The notes under the pieces are model-generated. The model was not told the origin of the DNA, did no database searches, and saw only the letters and a list, made by a program, of their open reading frames with translations. A stretch of DNA of 14,330 nt from CAYRXM01 sp964428175 (GTDB lineage: Bacteria > Chloroflexota > Anaerolineae > JAFGEY01): the NCBI GenBank assembly GCA_964428175.1, contig CAYRXM010000128.1, positions 1-14,330 on the forward strand, in the 5' to 3' direction. This document shows, piece after piece, positions 5,219-13,016 of this stretch. A program made the translations under genes and the position numbers. Within the stretch, counting starts at the first letter, position 1, and each line of letters opens with the position of its first letter.

Positions 5219-5359
5219 ATGCGCGTTCTTGTTGTTTTCGGCACACGGCCAGAGGCGATCAAGATGGCGCCAGTGATCCGGGAATTGGCCAAGCACCCGG
5301 ATCAAATCGTCAGCCGGGTCTGCCCAGCGATGAGCGATCGATCGCCGTCGGCGGTGTAG
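5219..5359 (+). pseudogene. wecB: Truncated UDP-N-acetylglucosamine 2-epimerase (WecB/MnaA-type), N-terminal fragment
   Basis: The start is clear: GGAGGAG (5202-5208) lies 10 bases before ATG 5219. The first 35 residues, MRVLVVFGTRPEAIKMAPVI and on to VSRVC, are the classic first Rossmann strand and helix of non-hydrolysing UDP-GlcNAc 2-epimerases, which make UDP-ManNAc for surface glycans. After base 5323 the homology stops, and the frame continues as unrelated sequence to a TAG at 5357-5359, giving 46 residues instead of roughly 360-380. None of the catalytic residues are left. The gene was evidently cut by a deletion or rearrangement that joined it to the decayed DNA up to 5646. Which gene supplies this activity now is unknown. 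Confidence 0.85.
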
Positions 5360-5480
5360 AAGTTGCGGGCACACTTTTAGGATGCGACGGGCTACGGCAA
5401 AGTGGCAAGGGTCAAACCCTACAAGATTCTACACAAAACCTGACAGTAGCGGACTGACATCACGCACCGAAGGAGACTTA

Positions 5481-5630
5481 ATGGCGTGAACGGATGAGGT
5501 GGGCAAGATGTAGCGCGCCGAACTGGAGTCATTTACGGATGCTGTGGCGAAATCCCGTGAGGTAGTTCGGCCTCTTTCGGATTGGCAGTCTTTCAAGTAT
5601 ACCGTGCAAATCACCTCGTCATTTATTTGA
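5481..5630 (+). pseudogene. Possible decayed small gene with two in-frame stops
   Basis: An AAGGAG (5470-5475) lies 5 bases before ATG 5481. The frame reads MA-stop-TDEVGKM-stop-RAELESFTDAVAKSREVVRP and so on to TGA 5628-5630, with stops at codon 3 (TGA 5487) and codon 11 (TAG 5511). The rest has protein-like composition. Just upstream, 5381-5443 carries another short protein-like tail (DATGYGKVARVKPYKILHKT). The stretch 5360-5646 therefore looks like the remains of two small genes. I recognise no family, and chance is a real alternative. Confidence 0.3.
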
Positions 5631-5646
5631 AGGGTATTGTACCTAG

Positions 5647-6321
5647 ATGACCATCAGCAAACGTGAGTTCTATGAAACGAAAGCGGTAACATATTCTAAA
5701 GCTGACTTTGAGGCATTGTTCAGATATCAAAAAGCGATAGAGTGTGCCTCTCTTTGTCCGGGCCACGCAGTGCTTGACATCGGTTGCAAATTTGGCATTT
5801 TGCGCAATTTGCTTCAAAAGACTCAGCAACAGGTCAAATATTATGGAATCGACATCTCGATAGATGTGATTAGACGAGTTGTTATCACCAATGATGGTTA
5901 TTTCCAAGTTGCTGATGTAATGGATGGATTGCCATTTGCCAATCATATTTTTGACCAAGTATTTATGCTAGAAGTTTTAGAGCATGTAGAAAATCCAAGC
6001 TACTGTCTTCGTGAGATAAAGCGTGTTCTTAATTCAAGCGGAAAGTTGATTCTTAGCGTTCCTAATCCTTATTGTTGGAATGAGGTGTTTGCTAATCTTG
6101 TTGGAAAACCAGAAAATGAAGGCCATATTTCTGCATGGTCTCCTCAACTCGTAAATACACTTGCACATCTAGGTGGTTTCAAAGTTGAGAATAGAAGAGG
6201 TACGTATATGCGTGTACCTTTTAGTCGTCATTTCTTGCGCAACCGATACTGGCTCGTTCATACGAGATCACTTTTTCTGGCCAGATCGTTTATATACGTT
6301 CTGACTCCTATAGATTTATAA
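5647..6321 (+). CDS. Class I SAM-dependent methyltransferase
   Basis: The 224-residue soluble protein has the Rossmann methyltransferase layout. Motif I, VLDIGCKFG, is at about residues 42-50, where Lys48 replaces the usual Gly of DxGCGxG. Next comes an acidic 'YYGIDIS' at the end of strand 2, and then FMLEVLEHVENPSYCLREIK at about 107-126, the EVLEH signature of Methyltransf_11/23-like enzymes. A 'GKLILSVPNPYCW' strand follows. In surface-polysaccharide clusters such enzymes usually methylate a sugar hydroxyl or cap a chain; the substrate cannot be predicted here. The start follows a weak GAAGGG (5630-5635). This is the first gene in the AT-rich part of the window and its codon use differs sharply from the GC-rich genes to the left. 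A 160-base gap separates it from the flippase gene, so it may have its own transcript end. Confidence 0.82.
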   Translation: MTISKREFYETKAVTYSKADFEALFRYQKAIECASLCPGHAVLDIGCKFGILRNLLQKTQQQVKYYGIDISIDVIRRVVITNDGYFQVADVMDGLPFANHIFDQVFMLEVLEHVENPSYCLREIKRVLNSSGKLILSVPNPYCWNEVFANLVGKPENEGHISAWSPQLVNTLAHLGGFKVENRRGTYMRVPFSRHFLRNRYWLVHTRSLFLARSFIYVLTPIDL

Positions 6322-6481
6322 AGTATCATGTAATGTATAGAGACCTACGCATCGAAAAAGTCGATTCCGGTTTTCAGTCTATTTCCCGGCATTTTCCCAT
6401 GATTCCAGAGAAGAAAACAGGATCAAATTTTTCAAGACGGATCGCCCAAAATGTTCTCTCCAAACATTCTATAAGTTGCAC

Positions 6482-7960
6482 ATGGCGTGGGATATGTCTA
6501 TTGCCCTAAAAAAACTATATACCTCTATATCTAGAGTATTGCGAGGTACAAGTTTTGCTCGAAACGTAATGGTAGTAGCGGGAGGCACGGCATTGAGCCA
6601 AGGGGTGGCCATGCTTGCCTCGCCGATTCTGACTCGGCTCTACACGCCAGAGGATTTTGGGGTGCTTGGAGTTTATACTGCTATCTTTACGGTTCTAGCA
6701 GCAATGCTTTTGCTCTGCTATGAGCAGGCCATCCCTCTGCCTGAAACGAATCAGTCAGCGGCCAACTTGCTTGTTTTGTCCCTCGTGATCCTGTTGACAA
6801 TGACTTTTTTTGTCGGGCTTGGAGTTTTGTTTTTTGGCAAAGAAATTACAAGTTGGACCAACACCTCAGCCATAGAACCCTACCTATGGCTCCTGCCATT
6901 GGCCGCGCTAGGAGCGGGAATACACCAAGCACTGACCTACTGGATGGTACGTCAACAACACTTTACGATTCTTAGCTACACCAAGTCAGTGCGGATGTTA
7001 GGGCAAGTAGGCATACAGGTTACTTTTGGCGCACTCCAATTAGGCCCAATTGGCCTTATTGTTGGTCATATCGTCAGTCAATTCCTGGGCACCTTCTCTC
7101 TTTTGAAGCACTTGCATCTGCCTAGGAATGCTATTGTTCCTCAAGAATGGCCTATATTGGCAAAGATTTACAAAGATTTTCCGCTTTTTACTGTATGGAC
7201 TTCGCTAATCAACATCATCGGAATACAAGCCCCTGCCGTGCTTTTTGCTAAATACTTTACGCTAGATGTCGCTGGCTTTTTCTCACAAACTATGATGGTT
7301 TTGGGACTTCCTGCGGGCTTGATAGGACAAGCTGTAGCCCAGGTATTTTATCCCAAGATTGCAAGACTTGATGGCGAAACTCTTGTTACGAGGAGACTCA
7401 TTGATCAATTAGCCACATCGCTTTTTGTACTGTCTTTTCTGGTATTTTCTATCGTGGCCCTCCATGGGGCAAATTTATTCACCTGGGCATTCGGAGATCG
7501 TTGGAGGACTGCGGGACTTTATGCTCAATACTTGGCACCTTGTTTTATGATTTCTTTTGTCTCTTCCCCTCTAAGTTCGTTTGTGTTGGTTAAGGGCAAA
7601 CAACGCGATAATTTTATTTATGGTTTGTTGTTAACTGTGTCGAGAATTGGAGCAATTGAGTTGGGAAACCGGCTTGCTTCTGCCGATGTATCATTAATAT
7701 TGTTCTCTTGGGTAAACGCGTCGTTTTACCTTGTGTATATTGCCTGGATTCTGCGCCTGTCGGGTTCTAGTCTTCTAGTTTGGTTAAGAGAGATTGGAGT
7801 TTTTATTATCGGAGGCATGTTACTGTTGATCGTGTTGTTCGCGGTAAAGCCTTTTCTAACTCCAATAGTATCACTGATTTTCAGTGTGGGTGGCCTGGGC
7901 TTGTTTGGCCTCTGGTTTTGGCGCAGAAGTTGTAGGGAAATTGCGAGTAGTGTGTTTTGA
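6482..7960 (+). CDS. wzx: Wzx-type lipid-linked oligosaccharide flippase
   Basis: The protein of about 492 residues is almost entirely membrane helices, with the expected MOP/PST family layout. It opens with a short cytoplasmic stretch, then FARNVMVVAGGTALSQGVAM followed by 'SPILTRLYTPEDFGVLGVYTAI', the standard opening of polysaccharide flippases. It would move the undecaprenyl-linked repeat unit across the inner membrane for Wzy. The start is uncertain: in-frame ATGs at 6482 and 6494 and a TTG at 6476 all lack a strong ribosome site. The upstream gap 6322-6481 shows no clear promoter. The next gene begins 52 bases downstream, so the two are probably cotranscribed. Confidence 0.9.
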   Translation: MAWDMSIALKKLYTSISRVLRGTSFARNVMVVAGGTALSQGVAMLASPILTRLYTPEDFGVLGVYTAIFTVLAAMLLLCYEQAIPLPETNQSAANLLVLSLVILLTMTFFVGLGVLFFGKEITSWTNTSAIEPYLWLLPLAALGAGIHQALTYWMVRQQHFTILSYTKSVRMLGQVGIQVTFGALQLGPIGLIVGHIVSQFLGTFSLLKHLHLPRNAIVPQEWPILAKIYKDFPLFTVWTSLINIIGIQAPAVLFAKYFTLDVAGFFSQTMMVLGLPAGLIGQAVAQVFYPKIARLDGETLVTRRLIDQLATSLFVLSFLVFSIVALHGANLFTWAFGDRWRTAGLYAQYLAPCFMISFVSSPLSSFVLVKGKQRDNFIYGLLLTVSRIGAIELGNRLASADVSLILFSWVNASFYLVYIAWILRLSGSSLLVWLREIGVFIIGGMLLLIVLFAVKPFLTPIVSLIFSVGGLGLFGLWFWRRSCREIASSVF

Positions 7961-8012
7961 CTGTCTTTACACAGTTCCCGACCGAGTTACTTTCATACTA
8001 TGGATATAGAGT

Positions 8013-9302
8013 ATGATAAGCATTCTTGCACTTGAAAGAGCATTTGTCTATCTCACCATAATTGCTGGGTTCATGGGAGCAGCATTTCTGGTTGTTGAAG
8101 CAGGACCTATACATCTTTTTCCCTATCGTTTTCTATTGCCTTTCCTGTGGATGTTGTTTGTGATAGCTGTTCTAGGTAATAAAGGACGTGTTAAAATCTC
8201 TCATATTAAGGTAAGAATTTATCTACAGTTTCTGGGATTCTGGCTTCTTTATGCTGTTTTGTCTTTGAGTTGGGCGGCCTCCAAAGAAACAGCTATTCGC
8301 GATATAACTTGTCTCTTTATGGCAGTTTCTGTGATTTTTTTCACGATATACTATTTCAACGATCTCCGGTGTCTCAAGTGGTTCTACAATTTATGGTTGC
8401 TAGTATTCGCGGCGCTAATTCCTTTGGGAATTTGGGAAATCGTCACAGGCAGACATTTGGTTGTATCAGCTCTGGCACAAATAGTCAAGCCCCAAACAAG
8501 GTTTATGCCAACTGCTATTTTCCATAATCCTAACGATTACGCTACCTTTTTAGCGTTAGCTCTACCGTTTGTACTTACATGGATCAGATACTGTGGTGGA
8601 CTGACCAAGCGTCTTTTTGGTATGCTAGCGCTTGTAGTTGGCCTGTACTTGTTGATCGCGACTGCCTCTCGCTCTAACTACCTTGCTGTTCTTGTAGAAG
8701 GCGTCTTTTGGTTTATCTTCTTGCTGAAACCAAAGCATAAAATTAAAACTTTGATCTTGGTCGGCTTGTTCATGCTGGCGCTATTCGCGGCTTTCCCTAA
8801 CAGGGTACAGAATGTTTTCACAACCATCGGTGTTCAGCTAGATATCTTGGGGGATTATTTATCCCAAGTAGATTCTTCTTCTATCAGCGTTCGACTCACT
8901 CTTATCAAGAATGCTCTGATTTTCTTGATCAAATCCCTAGGATTCGGCGTTGGGGCGGGGAATATCGAGTATCACATGGCCAACTTTGCAGTCTATTACA
9001 CCTATGAGAAGGTTAATGTCCATAACTGGTGGGTGGAGATATTGGCAAATTATGGGATCCTAATATTTGTGGGCTATGTGGTATTTTATTTGAGCCTTTT
9101 ATTCGTTCTTTATAAGGCCTACGGTAAGCTGCAAAGCACTGGGGAAAAGATGCTTGGTGAGGCGATCTTGGTAGCCTTGGTAGGTTTTTCTTTTGCTAGT
9201 ATAAGTTCAAGTTCCATTATGGCTCTTGGGGCACATTGGCTGCTCTTTGCCTTTGCGTTAGCGTTCTTGAATTACTTAAAGATCAAGAGGGTGGTAGTTT
9301 AG
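8013..9302 (+). CDS. wzy: O-antigen polymerase / O-antigen-ligase-family protein (Wzy-type)
   Basis: The 429-residue, highly hydrophobic protein has many predicted membrane helices and a large periplasmic loop between about residues 260 and 350. Features of the O-antigen-ligase/TuaE-like family are FHNPNDYATFLALALPF (from about residue 170), TASRSNYLAV at about 213, SVRLTLIKNALIF before the loop, GVGAGNIEYH, and VNVHNWWVEILANYGI with His337-Asn338 and Glu342. Given a flippase next door and a chain-length regulator in the same region, the likely job is polymerising repeat units in the periplasm. WaaL-type ligation is the alternative, since the two share this fold. Its TAG (9300-9302) directly abuts the ATG of the next gene with no spacer. 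Confidence 0.83.
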   Translation: MISILALERAFVYLTIIAGFMGAAFLVVEAGPIHLFPYRFLLPFLWMLFVIAVLGNKGRVKISHIKVRIYLQFLGFWLLYAVLSLSWAASKETAIRDITCLFMAVSVIFFTIYYFNDLRCLKWFYNLWLLVFAALIPLGIWEIVTGRHLVVSALAQIVKPQTRFMPTAIFHNPNDYATFLALALPFVLTWIRYCGGLTKRLFGMLALVVGLYLLIATASRSNYLAVLVEGVFWFIFLLKPKHKIKTLILVGLFMLALFAAFPNRVQNVFTTIGVQLDILGDYLSQVDSSSISVRLTLIKNALIFLIKSLGFGVGAGNIEYHMANFAVYYTYEKVNVHNWWVEILANYGILIFVGYVVFYLSLLFVLYKAYGKLQSTGEKMLGEAILVALVGFSFASISSSSIMALGAHWLLFAFALAFLNYLKIKRVVV

Positions 9303-10487
9303 ATGCATGTTCTTATTATTCCATCCGAACGATATGTCACTCAAGAGGAACCTTTTGGAGGCATATTTCAGTATCACCAGGCTCATGCACTTAAAAGAGC
9401 GGGTCTGCAGGTAGGTGTCATTGCTCCTGCGCCACGTTCATTACGTCTTTTGAAAAAGGGCATAACCAAGTGGACAACAGGCATCGAGTTTGAGGATGAT
9501 CAAGGCATACCAGTCTATCGCTATCAAGGCTGGGACTGGATCACGGGGAAATTACCCTATTTGACACCCAAGTTTCGGCTTCAAATCGGAAGGAGACTTT
9601 TCAGGAAATACATTGCAGAGCATGGAATGCCCGACATTGTTCATGCCCACAACGCGATATACGCAGGCATTATTGCAGCCTGGATAAAAAAAAACAATAC
9701 TCCTTATGTGATAACTGAACATAGTTCTAGTTATGCAAGGAAGAAAATTCGCCAATGGCAGCTTCCTCTTGTAAGAGAGGCACTGAAGAATGCTGCCGTG
9801 CGAGTTGTAGTCAGTACAAGCCTAGGAAAAACCTTGGAGACCCAATTTGGTCAAACAGCTCGCCCATGGGAATGGATCCCCAATATTTTGGACAAAACCT
9901 TTGAAACAACACTTTTTCCAGATAACAAGAAAACATGTACTGACAGAACATTCCGTTTTCTAAATATTGCAGGGCTGGTCGAAACCAAGAACCATGCTAA
10001 CTTATTAAGGGCATTTGCAGACAAGTTTAGGGGAAAAAATAACGTTCAATTACGCATTGGGGGAAGTGGCCCACTGCGATGCGAACTCGAGGCATTAGCA
10101 AAAAGCTTGGGGATAGCACATCAAGCAATTTTTCTGGGGCCGCTTGGTAGAGAGCAAGTATATAATGAAATGCAAGCATGTTCTGTTTTCGTTCTTTCCA
10201 GTGACTATGAGACTTTTGGAGTCGTGTTGATTGAGGCACTGGCTTGTGGAAAGCCGGTGATTGCAACAGCTTGCGGGGGACCGGAGTGCATTGTACACTC
10301 GGAAAATGGCATGCTAATTCCATCCCGAGATGTGGCTGCTCTTGGAAATGCTATGGAAGAGATTCAACAGAAAATGGATAGTTATGATAGCACGTTAATT
10401 CGTTATGACTGTATCGACCGGTTTGGAGAAAACGCAGTTGTTGAAAAGCTAAGAACCAGCTATGCTCGAATTTTATGCGAATCATGA
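9303..10487 (+). CDS. Family 4 (GT-B) glycosyltransferase
   Basis: The 394-residue cytoplasmic enzyme has the two-domain GT-B plan. The N-terminal half holds an early glycine-rich 'EEPFGGIFQYHQAHAL' and PDIVHAHNAIYAGIIAAWIK (about residues 110-130). The C-terminal half has a 'GLVETKNHANLLRAF' strand and the nucleotide-sugar site DYETFGVVLIEALACGKPVI. The retaining-GT4 E-x7-E pair is Glu303 and Glu311. It would add one sugar of the lipid-linked repeat unit; donor and acceptor cannot be read from sequence. The gene starts immediately after the polymerase stop and its own TGA overlaps the hisH-like ATG (ATGA at 10484-10487). Confidence 0.9.
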   Translation: MHVLIIPSERYVTQEEPFGGIFQYHQAHALKRAGLQVGVIAPAPRSLRLLKKGITKWTTGIEFEDDQGIPVYRYQGWDWITGKLPYLTPKFRLQIGRRLFRKYIAEHGMPDIVHAHNAIYAGIIAAWIKKNNTPYVITEHSSSYARKKIRQWQLPLVREALKNAAVRVVVSTSLGKTLETQFGQTARPWEWIPNILDKTFETTLFPDNKKTCTDRTFRFLNIAGLVETKNHANLLRAFADKFRGKNNVQLRIGGSGPLRCELEALAKSLGIAHQAIFLGPLGREQVYNEMQACSVFVLSSDYETFGVVLIEALACGKPVIATACGGPECIVHSENGMLIPSRDVAALGNAMEEIQQKMDSYDSTLIRYDCIDRFGENAVVEKLRTSYARILCES

Positions 10488-11125
10488 AGGATTTTCAATT
10501 GATCGTGATCGTTGATTATGGCCTGGGCAATCTAGGTTCCATTGCCAATATGCTGAAAAGAATCGGCGCCAAGCCCGAAATCTCGGCAGATTTGGCTGTC
10601 ATTGAACGAGCTGACAAATTAATCTTGCCGGGTGTGGGAGCGTTTGACGGCGGCATCAAAAACCTGCAAGCGCGAGGCTTGATCCCCTTGCTCAACACCA
10701 AAGTATGTCATGATCGAACCCCCATACTTGGTGTATGTCTGGGAATGCAATTGCTGACCCAAAAAAGTGAGGAGGGATCCCTTGCAGGTCTGGGTTGGGT
10801 AGATGCGAAAACCGTCCACTTTGAATTCGATACCTCAAATGCGCATCTCAAGATCCCGCATATGGGATGGAATACACTCGAGGTCTGCCGGCCGCATCCT
10901 CTTTTTTCTGGTCTGCAGGCAGAAAACAGATTTTATTTTGCTCACTCGTATCATGTTGTATGCAGAAATGATGATCAATTGGCATCAACCTGGTATGGAT
11001 TGGATTTTGCTTCGGCGGTTGCGCATGACAATATCCTGGGAGTGCAGTTCCATCCTGAAAAAAGTCACCGGTTTGGAATGCAGTTGCTGAAGAACTTTGC
11101 CGAGTGGGAATATGCCCATGTGTAG
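10484..11125 (+). CDS. hisH: HisH-like glutamine amidotransferase for sugar amidination
   Basis: This class I glutamine amidotransferase of 213 residues shows all key residues: the nucleophile Cys85 in GVCLGMQ, and His190 and Glu192 in FHPEKS. The start VIVDYGLGNLGSIANMLKRI is typical of HisH. HisH releases ammonia from glutamine and passes it to its HisF partner. Because HisF here has lost a histidine-pathway residue and a WbpG-type enzyme follows, the ammonia is very probably used to form an acetamidino group on a sugar rather than for histidine. ATG 10484 is chosen because it overlaps the upstream TGA; an ATG at 10475 is also in frame. No other his genes are present in the window. Confidence 0.9.
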   Translation: MKDFQLIVIVDYGLGNLGSIANMLKRIGAKPEISADLAVIERADKLILPGVGAFDGGIKNLQARGLIPLLNTKVCHDRTPILGVCLGMQLLTQKSEEGSLAGLGWVDAKTVHFEFDTSNAHLKIPHMGWNTLEVCRPHPLFSGLQAENRFYFAHSYHVVCRNDDQLASTWYGLDFASAVAHDNILGVQFHPEKSHRFGMQLLKNFAEWEYAHV

Positions 11126-11879
11126 ACCTCGTGTCATCCCCTGCCTGCTGCTCCGCAATCAAGGATTGGTCAAGACCACAAAATTCAAAGCCCCCAAATA
11201 TTTGGGCGATCCGATCAATGTGGTCAGGATATTTAATGACAAAGAAGTGGACGAGTTGGTGTTTCTGGATATCACGGCAACTGTTGAACACAAACGCCCG
11301 CCATTCGAGTTGTTGGAAAAAGTGGCAGGCGAAGCATTTATGCCGTTGAGCTATGGAGGCGGCATTCGAGACCTGCACGACATCAAAATCATTCTCGGCT
11401 TGGGTGTAGAAAAGGTCATCATCAATACCTATGCCGTAGAAAATCCATCATTCATTTCCCAAGCCGCAGATTTGGTGGGCAGCCAGAGCATAGTTATCTC
11501 CATTGATGCCCGCAAAAATATATGGGGCAGCTACCAGGTTTTTACACACAGCGGCACAACCCCTAGCCGACTAGACCCCGTAAAAATGGCTCTAGAGAGC
11601 GAAAAACTGGGCGCGGGCGAGATTTTATTGAATTCGATTGATCGCGATGGCACCATGAAAGGCTATGACGTGGAGCTTGTCCGGCGCGTCACAGCTAGAG
11701 TGAACATCCCTGTCGTGGCTTGTGGCGGCGCGCGAACCATAGAAGACTTGCAGTCGGTCATCGAGGCGGGCGCTTCAGCGGCTGCGGCAGGCAGCATGTT
11801 TGTCTTCCAGGGGCCGCACCGCGCCGTCCTGATCTCATACCCTGCTCCGCAAGCGTTGCAGGCTGTTTTCAAGAACTGA
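11118..11879 (+). CDS. hisF: HisF-like acetamidino-modification protein (AglZ/HisF2 type)
   Basis: The 253-residue TIM barrel aligns with HisF throughout: RPRVIPCLLLRNQGLVKTTK at the start, GGGIRDLHDIKIIL, then SIDARK with Asp130 in the same position as in Thermotoga HisF, and LNSIDRDGTMKGYD. The general-base Asp11 of true HisF is replaced by Leu11 (CLLLR instead of CLDVK). That change marks the HisF2 branch found with WbpG in sugar amidination, where the barrel probably serves as an ammonia channel for the amidotransferase. ATG 11118 matches the usual start and has a GTGGGA site (11104-11109) 8 bases upstream. It overlaps the hisH end by 8 bases. Confidence 0.9.
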   Translation: MCRPRVIPCLLLRNQGLVKTTKFKAPKYLGDPINVVRIFNDKEVDELVFLDITATVEHKRPPFELLEKVAGEAFMPLSYGGGIRDLHDIKIILGLGVEKVIINTYAVENPSFISQAADLVGSQSIVISIDARKNIWGSYQVFTHSGTTPSRLDPVKMALESEKLGAGEILLNSIDRDGTMKGYDVELVRRVTARVNIPVVACGGARTIEDLQSVIEAGASAAAAGSMFVFQGPHRAVLISYPAPQALQAVFKN

Positions 11880-11894
11880 GTGAGGATAAAAAAC

Positions 11895-13016
11895 ATGACC
11901 AGCCAATATAGAATTTGCACCCGGTGTATTATGGATACTACCGACCCAGATATCTACTTTGACTCAGACGGTGTGTGCAGCCACTGCCACGCATACAAAA
12001 AGCGCATCGATGCGCCAGCATACCGAAGAAAAAGAGAGCCAGGGGCATTAGATGATCTCTTGCGGACCATCAAAACACAAGGCAAAAACAAGCGATATGA
12101 TTGCATCATTGGCGTCAGCGGCGGCGTAGACAGCACCTATACCGCGTATGCGGTAAAAGAAATGGGATTACGGCCGCTCGCCGTTCACCTGGACAATGGG
12201 TGGGATTCAGAACTGGCCGTCAGTAATATCGAAAAGACACTGAAAAAGCTTGATATTGATCTGTATACACACGTTCTGGATTGGGACGAGTTCAAAGACC
12301 TGCAACTCGCATTTCTGAAAGCATCAACGCCAGATTCAGAGATTCCCACAGATCATGCGATTCTAGCTGTGTTGTACCAGGTGGCCGCAAAAGAAGGGAT
12401 CGAGTTTATCCTAAGTGGCCACAATACTGCCACGGAAGGGGGTGGGGTAGCAGCTTGGTCGCAAGGGCATGGTGACTGGCTATATATCAAGAGTATCCAG
12501 GCCAAGCATGGTACAAAGCCTCTCAAATCTTTTGCACATTATGGTATATTAGGATTTATTTACTACACGATTCTAAGACATATCCGCTGGATTCCTATCC
12601 TTGACTACCTAGAGTATGATAAAGCGATGGTGATGGATGTATTGCAGAAAGAGCTAGACTGGAGATATTACGGCGGCAAGCACTATGAGTCGATCTATAC
12701 ACGATTTTACCAGGGCTATATTCTTCCCCATAAATTTGGTTATGATAAAAAACGGCTGCACCTCTCTTCGTTAATCTGGTCGGGCCAAATCTCGCGCCAG
12801 GATGCGCTTGAAGAAATGACCCAACAAGGTTATCCAATAGAATTACAAGAACAAGACAAAGAGTATACGATCAAGAAATTGGGAATTACACGGAACGAGT
12901 TTGAAGAAATTATGCATACTCCACCCAGAAGCTTTTGGGATTATCCATCCTATAAGAAGATATTAGGACAATTCAAGCCGCTTATTCGGTTTTACCATTC
13001 TGTAAAGAGAATCTGA
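11895..13016 (+). CDS. wbpG: N-acetyl sugar amidotransferase (WbpG/PseA family)
   Basis: This 373-residue cytoplasmic enzyme would activate a sugar acetamido group with ATP and replace its oxygen by ammonia, giving an acetamidino sugar. Visible features are two CxxC pairs (Cys8/Cys11 in CTRCIMD and Cys28/Cys31 in CSHC), likely a zinc site, and the PP-loop SGGVDST at residues 75-81, which binds ATP. They are followed by SGHNTATEGG and a C-terminal region rich in Tyr and Trp. GAGGA (11882-11886) lies 8 bases before ATG 11895, favouring it over the GTG at 11880. It follows the hisF stop by 15 bases, and its TGA overlaps the next ATG by one base (13016). Close relatives act on diaminouronic acids, pseudaminic or legionaminic acid; the exact substrate here is unknown, but a WbpI-like gene downstream favours a diaminomannuronic acid. 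Confidence 0.92.
   Translation: MTSQYRICTRCIMDTTDPDIYFDSDGVCSHCHAYKKRIDAPAYRRKREPGALDDLLRTIKTQGKNKRYDCIIGVSGGVDSTYTAYAVKEMGLRPLAVHLDNGWDSELAVSNIEKTLKKLDIDLYTHVLDWDEFKDLQLAFLKASTPDSEIPTDHAILAVLYQVAAKEGIEFILSGHNTATEGGGVAAWSQGHGDWLYIKSIQAKHGTKPLKSFAHYGILGFIYYTILRHIRWIPILDYLEYDKAMVMDVLQKELDWRYYGGKHYESIYTRFYQGYILPHKFGYDKKRLHLSSLIWSGQISRQDALEEMTQQGYPIELQEQDKEYTIKKLGITRNEFEEIMHTPPRSFWDYPSYKKILGQFKPLIRFYHSVKRI

Noticed and set aside
4629..5292. Two minus-strand frames of about 200 residues opposite the GC-rich unknown gene
   Set aside because: Low-complexity Arg/Pro/His composition typical of an antisense shadow. The plus strand has a ribosome site, a terminator and a plausible protein.
10484..11879. 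hisH and hisF as part of a histidine biosynthesis operon
   Set aside because: No other his genes are near, the HisF-like protein lacks Asp11, and both genes are coupled to wbpG inside a glycan operon.
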